Notes: a model not told the origin generated them from the sequence alone. A DNA stretch of 64,000 bases from Rusavskia elegans (GCA_011316305.1 SAUG01000100.1:1-64000); one strand, 5' to 3'; numbered from the stretch's first letter, positions 13,201-24,639 are shown. Program-made: numbers and translations.

Positions 13201-14384
13201 TGCCACGCCACGACGGCTTCACAGCTTTCCTCGAATTCCTTGGAAGCTGCTCGGTCATGGGCTTTGGCGAAATGGTTTCTTGTCGGATAAAGTTTCTCGC
13301 AGCGCTCGATGCGTTCTACAATATCGTACACCTGCTCTGCAGCTGGTTTCCCCGCTTCGCTTACACCTTTGATTCGGAATGCAATAATAGCCTCGATTTC
13401 TGCGTTGACTTTCTCACGGCCCTCTTCGACCATTCTCTTCTGCGCAGCAACACTCCGACCACAGAGTTTGGAGCGCACACCGAGCCATATATCGTTTCTC
13501 AATGCATCATTGCCGGTTTGTTCGGTAGTTCCGATAAGGCGTTGCTTCTCTTGCTTGACGACATCCCCCTTCAACACGGATGCCAGCATCGAGTGCCATT
13601 CTAGCCTTTCCCTGTTCGCTGGAACATGGAGCTCCTCAATCGATGGCTGTGATTCATCTTGGCCATAGAACATCTGGTGATCTTGATCCTGGGTGTCGTC
13701 GTCAAAGTGTCCTTCTGAAGGTGATTCGTCATCGGTCTCGGAATCGGTGCTGTATGCAACGCTCGGCGTATATGGATCCCCGTTGACATAATGGTTACTA
13801 TGATTCGGATCTTGCCGTAGTTGTTGGATGTAGGCTTTCTCTTGAGCACGATACTGTGCATTGGGGTCTCGTCGCTGACGACCGTGTGAAAATGAACGTT
13901 GACGATTCGAATTAAGAGTTGTCATGTAGTTTGAAGGTTTTCTAGGAGGATTGTATGTGCTGGAAGGAGTGCGGGCGGGTGCCGAAGGTCGCTGAGGTCG
14001 GGGGCTGGCGATGGCATCGCCGTTGGAGCTGCCCCCACGGGGCCTTGGGTGATCGGAAGGGTTCCATGATGGTTGAGAGGAGGAATAACCAGTCAGAGGG
14101 GTCAGATTGTCGATGTTGGAGCCAGTTGAGCCGGGGGTGAATTGGGTAACACCGTCACTCTCCTCCTCTTCATAGTAACTTGGCTCATGACCCTGATGGC
14201 TGAGATTATCCAAGAAGCCATCCGAAGAGACCGAATCTCCGGAATCACGCGTCGAAGGCTCCGGCCGTTCCATCAGCTGCGACAGCCGGACTGGTCGAGC
14301 TGGAGGAGGAGGAGGAGGAGGAGGAGGTTTGTCAAGCTCCTGAAGTGGCGCAGATCCGCTAGCGCTTGGCATCATGCAAGACAT
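10211..14384 (-). CDS. SSK2: MAP kinase kinase kinase of the HOG osmostress pathway (Ssk2/SskB type)
   Basis: Predicted cytosolic MAPKKK that relays the Sln1-Ypd1-Ssk1 phosphorelay to Pbs2 and Hog1. Two exons, 14384-10808 and 10746-10211, give 1370 residues. The 61-bp intron falls inside the catalytic loop, splitting the codon between HRDIKPE and NILLD. The N-terminal ~260 residues are Ser/Pro-rich and disordered, with a polyproline run after DK. A long conserved regulatory region follows. The kinase domain starts near residue 1060: glycine loop GGGTFGSVY, catalytic lysine in MAVKEI, HRDIKPEN, FVDFGAAK, and APE-equivalent MYMSPEV. All catalytic residues are present. The start used is the 5'-most ATG with the frame open; another ATG lies nine bases downstream, and an upstream exon cannot be excluded. 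Confidence 0.93.
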
Positions 14385-16302
14385 AACGTCTTTTCTTTGC
14401 TTTTCCCCGACGGTGACTTGAGGTGACTACTGTCTTGACAGATGGCGATGATTTACATGGTGAGGAGCTCTTACTTGAGGATCAGGCGATGGAAATTCCC
14501 CTGGGAGATTGGAATGCTGTTGTCCCAGCTATCAATCAATCACTTCAACGTCACGATTGTACCGTTTGGGAAATTTGAATTAATTGCTGGGGATCGAATG
14601 CGGAATCGTCCTGCGATAGCAACAGTCAAATCAATAACGGATCTGATTGATCATCTGGAATTCACCTGATTTCCTATTCGACCTGGAATAATCGACACTA
14701 CAGTCGGAGTTTCTCTATGATGTCTGGGCAAGACCGACATGAACGGCAAGAACATTTGTAACGATTCAACACTGAAGCATCATTATTGTTACTCTTGCAG
14801 TACTAACCATCTTAACCTCTTTCAAGATCATCTTAAGAAGGATTCGAAGTTTCACAACAAGAATAACAATAATGACCGTAATCACATTTCTACGCCAAAT
14901 CCTGAGGCATCGAGCCTGGAATACTCGATGGGGAACCTATATCTCGAGCTCCCCAGAAACGTTGCGCTGTCGTATATCTAAGTGAATCAAGAAAGGCTCT
15001 CAAATACTTTGCGTCGTGTGGAGAGAGCAAGAACTCCAAGGATAGTGACAGGATCCACATGCACAGTAGATTGATAGGTTCAGGTATGAGGACTGGCTCA
15101 CTCGCTCTGTATATAATTCTCATGGATTCATAGTAATCGTTACCAGGCGGTTGATTGTCTGGGATCACATCCTAATTTCTCAGCAAATTCTTTGGATGCG
15201 TAGATTGACCTAAGTTGAACAAGTTGCTATGCAGACTCGACAGGTGCAGAGAGACGTCTTGTCGGAAAGTATGCCGTTGAGATGGCTAGCAGCATGGGAT
15301 AGAAGCAGGCTACCGCGAACAACGATGGGATAACAGGAGCACAGGCCACTGGAAAAAGCAGCTGAACTTCGGAGACACATCGTCGCTGTCGACACATCCA
15401 CACAAACTGTCTGATATGAAGTCATGCATTTGTCCAGACTCTGCTTCTACCGGAGGCACCAGACAAGCCAGGTAAAGGTTTAAGCGAAATGTCGCAGGTG
15501 GTGCTAGAGCCTTTTAGGAGCCTTGGCGTCTGAAGTTGCTTCTTTCGGTGGATGCCAAGCTTGATGGACTTTTCGGGATCAATACCAAATGATATCTTCA
15601 TGATGTGCGCAACGAAGCTCTGCTATGTCTCAGTGGATCCGACAACGTTCATGTCGATGGTCCAGTTCCTGTGCTGGTGACCTCGTGCTACGCTTGCTAC
15701 GTACACGTTGCTGCCGAGAGCGTGTGGTGCCTGCATCGGAGAAAGATCGCTCCCGTCCTCAGGAGGGTTCTGATTGCACCGCGGCTTCTTAGTGCGATAC
15801 CATGTACCAGATTGGTATCGGACGCGGCGATGAGAAAGATGCTGGTATCCGACCTCTCGCTTTGGATCTGGGCATCTCATAAGCATCTCGACGACAGTGT
15901 TGCGGAGGTAGATGCTGGGTGTCTTGACGCCATTTTTATTGCCATTGAAAAGGAGTCGTCAAAGGCTTATCTATGGCTTCCAACTTCGGAGGATACCTAA
16001 GAAGTCGTACACGGTAGAGACGCCATGCTTGGCACGCTTCCTTAGCCTGCGTAGTAGATCACCACCCGCTCCAACGAGCTGCAGTCGCCAATCCCCCCCC
16101 GACTGCCTCCCTCATCCCTCGTTTCGCAAGATTCGTTACAGTACGCCTGCAGCAGTCCTGGCTCCTCATTTCGCATCTCCACGGGTCAACAAAGCCGTCA
16201 CCTCGTCCTCCCGACGACGTGGATCACTTCAACCCACTCCAGCAACCTGCTGGACTCTGTTGATTCCCGACTCCGTCGTGATTACTTGCCCCAAAAGTCA
16301 CC
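14385..16302. other. 1.9-kb divergent region between MAPKKK and ammonium transporter
   Basis: This should hold the promoters of both flanking genes. I see no gene. HGATAR-type sites that could bind the nitrogen regulator AreA/NIT2 occur at 15072-15077 (TGATAG) and at 15965-15970 on the minus strand (GATAAG). They are short and expected by chance at this density, so regulation of the transporter through them is only a suggestion. The last 300 bp are pyrimidine-rich, as is usual near fungal transcription starts. Confidence 0.4.
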
Positions 16303-18034
16303 ATGGCGGACATCCACACCCTTCCTTACAATGGGACCACTCCTGATGGGGGCGACTCACTTACCCAGGATCTCAATGTTTACTATGAGGTCAGTATACT
16401 TCTGCCATCGACTATCATTACGCAGGCTGACCTCGTCTCATCTAGTCCGGCGATATCGCCTGGATGCTGGCAGCGACCGCCCTCGTCTTGTTCATGGTCC
16501 CTGGGGTTGGGTAAGAGACGTACATCAACCCCGGAAATCACCCTCCTTGCTCATGATTATGACAGATTCTTCTACTCCGGTTTAGCACGCCGGAAGTCAG
16601 CTTTGTCCCTTATCTGGGTGACCCTGATGGCTGTGGGTGTGACGTCGTTTCAATGGTTCTTCTGGGGCTACTCACTCGCATTCTCTCATTCCGCTGGAAA
16701 GTTCATTGGTGACCTGAGCAACATTGGCTTCCGTAATGTGCTGGCCGCACCATCCGTGACCAGCGAGAGGATTCCGGATTTGCTTTTTGCGGTTTACCAG
16801 GGGATGTTCGCTTCGATCACGTAAGATCTGTTCTTCCCGCTGCTATCATGGGTCTCGGCTGAGGAGTCGTCTAGGGTTGCTCTTGCTGTGGGAGCAGTGG
16901 CCGAAAGAGGTCGAATGCTTCCTTGTGTAATCTTCATGTTCATCTGGTCTACGATAATCTACGACGCTATCGCATGCTGGACATGGAACCCTGCCGGCTG
17001 GGTCTCACAAATGGGCGGTATCGACTTCGCTGGGGGAACTCCCGTGCACATATCTTCCGGCTCGGCCGCATTGGCATACTCCCTCATGCTGGGCAAGCGA
17101 CGAGGACACGGCACGCACGAGCTGAATTTCCGGCCCCACAACGTCACTCAAATCATCATCGGCACTGTCTTCCTATGGGTAGGCTGGTTTGGCTTCAACG
17201 CTGGCTCCGCTCTGAGTGCGAACATGCGGGCGGTAATGGCCGCCGTCAACACCAACGTCGCCGCTTCCGTCGGTGGTGTTACATGGTGTCTGCTCGACTA
17301 CCGACTCGAGAGGAAGTGGTCAGCTGTTGGGTTCTGCTCTGGGGTTGTCGCTGGGCTTGTTGCAATTACCCCTGGCTCCGGCTTCGTACCGCCCTGGGCA
17401 GCTGTCATCTTTGGCGCAATAGCCGGTTCCTCATGCAACTACGCGACCAAAGTGAAGTTTTATCTCGGCATCGATGACGCCTTGGACATATTCGCTGTCC
17501 ATGGCATCGGTGGGTTCGTTGGCAATATGTTGACCGGTCTCTTCGCAGCGTGAGTCCATACCCCGATTTGGCTTTGTTGCATGATCTTAACATTCTCGAA
17601 GTGACTATGTCGCGCATCTTGATGGCTTCACCACTATCCCTGGGGGTGGCATCAGCGGCCACTGGATGCAGCTAGCATACCAGCTTGCAGACTCGGTCTC
17701 GGGCTTCGCCTACTCGTTCGGAGGCACATGCCTCATACTGTTCTTGATCAATCTCATGCCTGGGCTGGGACTTCGGGCCACCGAAGAAGCGGAAATTATT
17801 GGCATGGATGACGCGGAAATCGGCGAATTCGCTGTGAGTCGCTTTACCTAACCTCCTCGTACTTCAGTCGCTGACGTTGTGAAGTACGATTTCGTGGAAT
17901 TCACGCGTGATGTCGTCAATGGTGGAGATATGCTCGATGACGAATCCAAATTCTCAGCTGATCGAGACTCGCCAACACCCAATGAAAAGGCATTTTCATC
18001 AACTGTTGGCGACGATCCGCACCGGTCACGCTGA
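16303..18034 (+). CDS. Ammonium transporter (Amt/Mep family)
   Basis: Plasma-membrane ammonium permease. Six exons (16303-16389, 16446-16510, 16566-16820, 16875-17549, 17602-17833, 17885-18034) give 487 residues. The five introns are very uniform, 51-56 bp. The first segment reads DIAWMLAATALVLFMVPG, then FFYSGLARRKSALSL. The family signature IDFAGGTPVHISSG carries the first pore histidine and FAVHGIGG the second. About eleven membrane helices are expected and consistent with the hydrophobic pattern. The cytoplasmic tail is acidic and short (DYVEFTRD-like region to DDPHRSR). The start ATG has a strong context (CACCATGG) and follows a pyrimidine-rich leader. Expression is probably nitrogen-controlled, judged from family knowledge. 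I cannot tell a high-affinity sensor (Mep2/MepB) from a low-affinity (MeaA) member. Confidence 0.95.
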
Positions 18035-18665
18035 AAGTCTCCTTTCTTGCGACCTTCGCAGAGAATGACCTTCCTCATTCCATATCGGCTGTACAAAATT
18101 TCAGGAGCAACTAAGGCGTATTCGGCGTGGTGGAAGCTTATGGAGGCATCTTATTCCCTGTGCCCGGATATCAAACCATTTGTGGTAGGAGGCTATTCAG
18201 ATCTCCAATGGCGTCAGGTACAATACCCATATGAGTGCAATACATTGAGAGGGCAGATATATAGCCAGAGATATCTGTTAGCAATCCAGCTTGTAATTCC
18301 AGTAGTTCATCTCATTTTGATACCTCGTGACCGATTTTCACCGTCCCAGAGGTATTGTTGAAAATCGCTTGATGTTGATCTTCAATATCCGCAAGCTCTA
18401 CTCGGCTCCTCGGATAGTGTATTGTTGGTAGAGGAGAAATACTTTCAGCGATCTAGTATGGTATGGTCCGTGTGTTGGGGGACCTCCACGTACTTTGCCT
18501 GTGTTCCTTCCAAGCTTCACATGCTGAAACAAAAGTTATTCACTTATCTTTTTACAGGCGTACCTCTAATCCTCATTCGTTGTGATGATTTGCTCTTGCA
18601 AAAGCCTGAGCTTGTCGTCGTTGATAGCATTTTGATCTGCCCTTTTCTGGGAGCAGCCATAGAGA
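18035..18665. other. Intergenic region upstream of the CUS2-like gene
   Basis: About 0.6 kb between two plus-strand genes: the 3' UTR of the transporter, then the promoter of the splicing factor. No gene or repeat seen. Confidence 0.5.
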
Positions 18666-20334
18666 ATGGCCAGCGATGACACCGGCCCCGTCAATCCTCC
18701 AGAGCCCCCTCCGTCAAGCTTCCCGACGAACCCAGAAGATTTCGACGCGGACGACCGTATATCATTCTCCATGCTCGACAACAAATTCATCCTCGAGGCA
18801 GACGACGGCCAAGAATTCGAATTTGACGAGGCGTTGAAGAGATGGGTTCCAGCGGTACGCCCTCAAATTCCCACCACCATCAATGAGGGTTCTCATGCAG
18901 CCATTGCTTGCGGACGGTGAATCTAATCATATGCCATATGTGGCGGACGGGATGTACAGTTGGACACTGCCCTTCTGGAGCAACAAAGACAAGCGTATGC
19001 CGTCCGGGGCGTGGATGAGAGTGAGCCCGCGCACCCGCAGAAGAAGAAACGCAAGCAGGTCTACGTAAATGGCGAAGATGCAAGTTCCTCTTCATTAGTT
19101 CTGTACCTTTCCCTCCTCCTACCGACGGCTGACAATCTCATAGGAAGTCGGTGGACGTGCGACCAGTACCAAGAAAGCCAAACCAATATCCGAAGCCCGC
19201 GAACGAAAGAACACCGCCGTCTACGTTACCAATCTACCGCTTGATGTGTCTGTTCAAGAAGTCTCGGATGTATTTTCCCGCTGCGGCGTCATCGCCGAAG
19301 AAATCGATCGGGGCAAACCTCGTATCAAGCTATACACCGACGATGATGGCAATTTCAAGGGCGATGCTCTTATACTCTATTTCCGTGCGGAGAGCGTCGA
19401 TCTAGCTATCCAGATGCTTGACGATACAGACTTCAGGCTGGGTCAGTCGGCCGGGGCAGGGAAGATGAAAGTCGCCGCGGCAGATTTCAGCTACAAGGCT
19501 CAGAAGGATGCACCGGCAAAAAGCAACAACAAGGACAAGAAAAAGATTATCAAGAAGACGCAAAAACTCAACAAGTAAGGCCCACTTGACCCTACGATTG
19601 GCAGTGAGGATCACTAATATTCGGGAATAGCAAACTAGCCGATTGGGATGACGACGACCCTCAAGTAATGCAGGATACCAGCTCACGATGGGACAAGGTC
19701 GTGATTTTGAAACATCTGTTTACGCTCAAAGAATTGGAGGTTCGCAATTTGCTTCTTGTTCTACAACGATCGGCACAGACACATGATCTTCATACAACCC
19801 CCCTCGTTTCACGCAGATCCAAGATAGCCAAGGCGATTGTCCAACCCGCAACCAATGCTGACGCCTCCTTTAGGAAGACCCCGCTGCCATACTCGATATC
19901 AAAGAAGACATCCGTGACGAATGCGCCAAAGTGGCCGACGTCACCAATGTGGTTCTGTTCGACAAGGAAAGTGAAGGTGTTGCAAGTGTACGTTTCACCA
20001 ATGCCGAGGGAGCAAAGGCTTGTGTCAGAGTATGTATACTTCCTCCCCGCATGGTCCCATGTCTCGAGTCGTCTCGGAATTCAGTGCTCGCGCTACTTCC
20101 TAACCACGATGGTTGCTCGACACGACCAGTCTGCTGATTACCGTGTGGCCGAACTAGGTGATGGATGGCCGCTTCTTCTCCGGGACCAAAGTTGAAGCGT
20201 ACATTGCAGACGGCAGTGAAAAGTTCAAGAAAAGTAGTGAGAAGAAATTGCAGCTGGGGGATGAAGAGCAAGGGAATGAAGAAGGTCAGAGGTTAGATAA
20301 ATTCGGAAGCTGGCTGGAGGCTGGTGGGGAGTAA
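18666..20334 (+). CDS. CUS2: Cus2/Tat-SF1-like U2 snRNP-associated splicing factor
   Basis: Predicted nuclear RNA-binding protein that helps U2 snRNA folding and prespliceosome formation. Six exons: 18666-18854, 18960-19079, 19144-19574, 19631-19739, 19874-20029 and 20158-20334, giving 393 residues. The first RRM starts at NTAVYVTNLP and carries an RNP1-like stretch (GNFKGDALILYF). The second RRM is a UHM-type degenerate domain (DECAKVADVTNVVLF, then MDGRFFSGTKVEAYI). The N-terminus is acidic and a basic KKKRKQ stretch precedes RRM1. The domain order matches HTATSF1/Cus2. The second intron is ambiguous: a GC-AG intron 19080-19143 (donor GCAAGT) or a GT-AG intron starting at 19065 (donor GTAAAT). 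Both keep the frame and differ by five codons. Confidence 0.88.
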
Positions 20335-20614
20335 ATGACTAGAAAGAGAGACAAAGTTGTACATTGGGGTAAGGTCAGTGGAGGTGACGAGGTTTCAAAC
20401 CAGCCTTCTCCATATTACTCTGTAGGTTCAAGACTCCATGACTGGTTGCATACAACATTCTCCTACTACAAAGCTACGGAGAGCATTGAAACGACGCTGA
20501 AAGAATACCGATCTCATCATCTCAGGTAACGTAGGCTTGTCTTGCCCCTGTCACTACGTGGAAAAGGGATCTCTATCTCCTGTCTCTCGTGGTGTCGATT
20601 GTGAACTGTCTGCA

Positions 20615-21252
20615 ATGGCGCCTAACATACCATTGGCAATGGGTGAATCCACGGGTGTTGATCGCTATACGTTCCACGTCAGAGCTGAAGGGAATCATTG
20701 TGTACTTCGAGAACTCGGACGCCGGACGATCAACAACGACGAGGCCCAAGAACAGGTCATAGTGGTGGGTTCCCTTCAAACCTTGAATTTTGGAGCTGCT
20801 GGACCGATGGCTGCGATACCTGTCTCTGCCATTCACGACTGTACCGCACTGAACGTGTACACTAGGATCCAACCCGTTTCCCTCGCATTTGCCACAGATT
20901 TTAGCTTCAAGAAAGATGTTACAGCCAAGGCTCCGTTTCGGTTGATACATCAAACCCCTACACTTGAGGACCTTGACCTTCCACGACATGGCCGGCCACC
21001 ATCTTTCGTCGCCTTGAGCTACTGCTGGCACAATCCTCAATGGGCGCTCGAAGGCCACCCTGTCGATTCATACAAGCAAGAGCGAACAAAATCGAAGTAG
21101 TGGCTTGCGCTCTCGAATGTGGCCCTCGCTGGATCAATGAAGCCGCACGAGCCATAACCTCGGCAGACTACCCAGATTTCGAGCTTGAAGAGGCAACCCG
21201 AGTATTCTTCTCTGAGTACGAAAAGGGACACAGCTTTCCAACGCTAGTCTAG
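20615..21252 (+). pseudogene. HET-domain (heterokaryon incompatibility) protein remnant
   Basis: From an ATG at 20615 an open frame leads into PSFVALSYCWHNPQW, the opening signature of HET domains, which trigger allorecognition cell death in fungi. The frame stops at 21100, about 25 codons later. A second frame overlapping from 21040 continues with ANKIEVVACALECG and a run of acidic and aromatic residues to 21252. That resembles a later part of HET proteins, where (I/V)VVALED is common. The usual middle (the WIDQLCINQ-type block) is missing. I read this as a HET gene that lost an internal segment and shifted frame. The N-terminal half has no recognisable domain. A short intact gene with an unusual C-terminus is less likely but possible. 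Confidence 0.5.
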
Positions 21253-21421
21253 CAGCTCACTGACTTCCTGGAGACTCTGACGCTCGACTATGTCAGTCCA
21301 ACAGACTATACTTTGAATTGGAGCCCAGCCTGGCTGTCGATTGGGCCTGGAGATGTGCATAGGATCCTGTTCATGTGTCCGCCGCTCCAAGCACAGCCTT
21401 TTTCACCGCCATGGCACCGAC

Positions 21422-21424
<3 letters not shown>

Positions 21425-21453
<29 letters not shown>
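21425..21453. repeat. (GCT)n microsatellite, nine full units
   Basis: A 29-bp perfect GCT/CTG tract lies just downstream of the HET remnant. It is open as poly-Ala, poly-Leu or poly-Cys depending on frame, but I assign no gene to it. Confidence 0.95.
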
Positions 21454-22655
21454 ACAAGGAGATACACGGACTGTAAACGCCTGTTCCTACTCAACCTATT
21501 TGATGCAGAGGCTGCTCCAGGGACCTAGATTTTCCTGGGTAAGAGTCTGGTGTTTGGGGGTGATCTTGATGTCTTGACCCAGGAAAGAGCAGCTGATTAA
21601 ACGTTGAGAAAGATGTCTACCGCCCACCATTTTTCACCCCTAGAACCTTTTGGTTATCCTGGCTCGTTTTCTATTAAGCATCTTTTACGTCTTTCTCGTC
21701 TTCACAGTCCATACCCCTGTCGAGATCATAGAGCAAGCCCTGTTTTCAACAAAACAACCACCCATCCCATCCCAAAGCCTGATCCATACCTCCCAGTAGC
21801 CTTTCCCAAGCCGTCGCTGCCAGCAATACCCTTCCTACCTCGACACAATCCACACAGTTCCCCACCTCGCCCGACATTCGCGAGTGCAGCACAGAAATTG
21901 ATACAGCAGGAACCCTTCGGCGGCAAGGGGATAAGCATTTGGATTTTCCTGTCAGTGAGCAACATGGACATTCGATACCTCGACTGTCATGCAAAGCAGA
22001 TGCCCTGCCGTTTGTAAGGCCTAATGAGCTGGACACAAGTTGCGCGAGGATGACGGAAGAGGCTCTTTCTCATGGTCAATCCATATCACCTGCATTGCTT
22101 CTTGATTTCACTAGTAAGATAACTACATTCTCTTCTTGGAGAAGGTATTGACTTCAATCGCTTCTGTTTATCCGAACGCGTTTGCCTAGAAGACAAGGTA
22201 TGAGGGACGGTGAGAAGGTCTGTTATTGTTTGCGTACCGTATAATATCATTCAGTTGTTCGTATGCAGTTCCTGGTATGGAGCTTTGGAGATGCTGTTAC
22301 CATGTCGTATTATTTCTTTTCCTTAAGCTCGACTGCTACTTGTTTTTTGGCTTTGGTGGATTAGGGTTTCCATTGGAAGCACTCATAAAGCTCTTTTTAT
22401 TTCTTCTTGGAAGTTCATGGTCACAGTTGGGTGAGTTTGAGGGCTGATTTATTCCGAGACGGCTGTTTCTGAAAAACAAATTCTCATCACACAACGCGAA
22501 GATGAATGATGATTGATATCATTGCAGCTATTGTACAGCTCATGGATCTGCTAAAATGTACTAAAGAAAAGGGGATAGCATATCCCGGGTATCTAGAAAT
22601 TCGTCCCAAACGCCCATCTCGTCAATGGAAGGATTGTCTCGAGGACATCGACACA
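21454..22655. other. Intergenic region downstream of the HET remnant
   Basis: About 1.2 kb with no supported gene. It contains one copy of a short dispersed repeat (21970-22005). The rest is mixed-composition DNA, partly the 3' flank of the minus-strand membrane-protein gene. Confidence 0.45.
21970..22005 (+). repeat. Short dispersed repeat, copy 1 (pairs with 41955-41990)
   Basis: 36 bp matching 41955-41990 at 30 of 36 positions with no gap; the first 17 bases are identical (ATTCGATACCTCGACTG). In one frame both copies read IRYLDC..., then QMP. It may be a fragment of a dispersed, decayed element. Confidence 0.5.
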
Positions 22656-24149
22656 TCACAAAGCTTCTCCAACCCCCTGGCTGTGCCTGTATACCCCTCC
22701 GTTGCCCACATCCTCCGCCGTCAAATCGCTAAACCTCAATCGCCTCGGTTGGCCGTTGATACTCGTCGCCGGGCTCCGACTGTGACGTCTTGCGCCCTTG
22801 ACATATCCGCTCCCGGTAGGCCCGGTAGGCCCGGTAGGCCCGGTAGGGGTCACAACATTTCCCCTCTTCCAATCCCTTGACTGTCGTGGAGAGTGCGAAG
22901 GGGATTGGTACCTAGCTTCGCGGTCATCCCAAGGGATTGGAGGGGCGGCTGGCATATCGTTTTGTCGTGCTGAACCAGTTGGGGAGTTGGAATAACGGTG
23001 CTGGCGCTGCTCCCACGGTGGGACGCCGGCGAAGGTGGTGGAGGCTTTGTTATAGCGCCAATCGTCGGCACTGGTGGAGTCTTCAGTGCTGGAGTTCGAT
23101 GAGACGGTAGAATGGCTCGCAGCTGTGTTGACGTTGTTGCTGGTGCTGGCGTTGTAGTTAGATGCTGAAGCTGTGCTCGAGCGGTGGGGATGTTGAGCGA
23201 AAGGATTGTGAGAGGCAGAGCCCATGGGTGGGGTGTTGTAGCGGTGGATGGGTTCTGCGGGAGGAGAGGCGATGGGTTCACGGTGTTGAAGAGATTGCCG
23301 GAGTTCATGGCTGGGATGGTCGGTTTGCAAGACGTGGACGTGCATATCCTCGTAGGGTTGGCCGATACCGCTGAGACCGAACGGCGTGGATGGTCTGGAC
23401 GTCGTGTTGGCTGTCGGTAGAGCTGGGTTGGAAGCGGTACGTGCCCGAGAGTTGGAACGTGAGCGGGGCTTATGAAGACGCTGGGCTTCAGGAAGGACAT
23501 AAGGGTCTGCGCCTGGTACAGTACCATCCGTAAGACCGGCACGAGAGTTTGGAGCTTGACGACGAGGGCTAGGTGGCATGGGCACGAAGGGATTCTCGGC
23601 GTTGCTGTTGTTGCGAAGAGCTGGATGTTGATGCATATCGGGCGCTTTGGCGGCTGGGGGAATCATGGGTTGCTGTTCCATACTAACATGGCTAGTTCGA
23701 TGAGGAGAATAATCTCGGCCAGGCTGTTTTGGCTCATGTGAGCGCCAGGTCTTGACTTCATCGTCGATTGGCTGATGGGTAGTGTTTCGGCGACGGCGAC
23801 GACGACGGGCCAAACACCAGCAGCACAGTCCAACGAGCAGGCCGATGAGCAAAGCACCAATGACGGCGCAGACGATGGCCACAATCAGAGTCGTGCGGTT
23901 GACGCCGGAATGTTGTGGAGCTGCTGAAGGTGAGGCCGATGTCGCGGCAGCCTGGGTGGGTGAGGTGGAAGCTGGTGAGGATGAGGAAGCTGGAGTTTCC
24001 TTTGCAGCGGCTGAGTTGATGTCTGCAGCAACAGCTGTGACAGACCCAATGAATTCATTGAGAGGATTGACCTTTGTAGTTGCTTGTGCCATGGCTCCAG
24101 CGATGCCGGCTAGGAGCAGCGCGACGGAGTGTAGAGGTTTTTGCTGCAT
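22656..24149 (-). CDS. Single-pass membrane protein with Ser/Thr-rich ectodomain, function unknown
   Basis: Single-exon frame of 497 residues from a real ATG. The N-terminus is a signal peptide (HSVALLLAGIAGAMAQA, cleavage expected after AMAQA). An ectodomain of about 70 residues rich in Ser, Thr, Ala and Pro follows and contains one N-glycosylation sequon (NRT). One membrane helix lies near residues 88-112 (TLIVAIVCAVIGALLIGLL), followed by a Cys-rich stretch and a strong RRRRRRR stop-transfer. The remaining ~380 residues are a disordered cytoplasmic tail rich in Pro, Ser, His and Asn with many SP sites, including a perfect (PTG)4 repeat. The topology resembles fungal cell-surface sensors of the Mid2/Wsc kind, but no diagnostic domain (for example a WSC Cys module) is present, so I assign no function. 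Confidence 0.75.
   Translation of the reverse strand: MQQKPLHSVALLLAGIAGAMAQATTKVNPLNEFIGSVTAVAADINSAAAKETPASSSSPASTSPTQAAATSASPSAAPQHSGVNRTTLIVAIVCAVIGALLIGLLVGLCCWCLARRRRRRRNTTHQPIDDEVKTWRSHEPKQPGRDYSPHRTSHVSMEQQPMIPPAAKAPDMHQHPALRNNSNAENPFVPMPPSPRRQAPNSRAGLTDGTVPGADPYVLPEAQRLHKPRSRSNSRARTASNPALPTANTTSRPSTPFGLSGIGQPYEDMHVHVLQTDHPSHELRQSLQHREPIASPPAEPIHRYNTPPMGSASHNPFAQHPHRSSTASASNYNASTSNNVNTAASHSTVSSNSSTEDSTSADDWRYNKASTTFAGVPPWEQRQHRYSNSPTGSARQNDMPAAPPIPWDDREARYQSPSHSPRQSRDWKRGNVVTPTGPTGPTGPTGSGYVKGARRHSRSPATSINGQPRRLRFSDLTAEDVGNGGVYRHSQGVGEAL
22812..22847. repeat. 9-bp coding minisatellite, four perfect units
   Basis: CCCGGTAGG is repeated four times without mismatch. On the coding (minus) strand it encodes Pro-Thr-Gly x4 in the cytoplasmic tail of the membrane protein. 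The unit is a multiple of three, so copy-number change would keep the frame. Confidence 0.95.
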
Positions 24150-24639
24150 ATTGCAGGGTGGTGACGATGATATTGCACAATTGGAGGTAATTGAATAGAA
24201 GTAGGTGAATGAATAGCTATGGGTACCTCATTGAAGGCACAGAAGGTAGACAAAGGTGTTGTGGATGTGCTGAGGAAGTAGCACAATTGGCGACTTCAAC
24301 GGTTAAAGAAGCAAACAGGATACCAAAAAAAATGACGACACACACAAGCACAGCCACCGCTAAGACGCCACATTATGCGGAGCTAATTATTTGCTGGCAT
24401 GCGCTTGTCTCGTAGCTTGTGGCTCAATGTTCCAGATCGTCTTACCGTGATGATACATCGGTGACTGTCAATAGCAGCAAGGAAATGTGAGGTCGGTACC
24501 TCGATACAGCTATCCTCGAGACTCAATTCAAAAGATCGCAAAGTTCAGATGGCTCTCCATCGTCATTCATACCGCTAGCAAGCCTGTTTCCTTCCCACGT
24601 TGTGACGTTGGTCTTGGCCCGGCGTGGGTGCTAAAGTCG
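24150..24639. other. Upstream region of the membrane-protein gene
   Basis: About 0.5 kb between the membrane-protein start and the transposable element. It should hold the promoter. No gene is seen. Confidence 0.45.

Noticed and set aside
14303..14330. GAG-rich trinucleotide tract as a separate repeat element
   Set aside because: It is simply the coding sequence of the polyproline run near the N-terminus of the MAPKKK.
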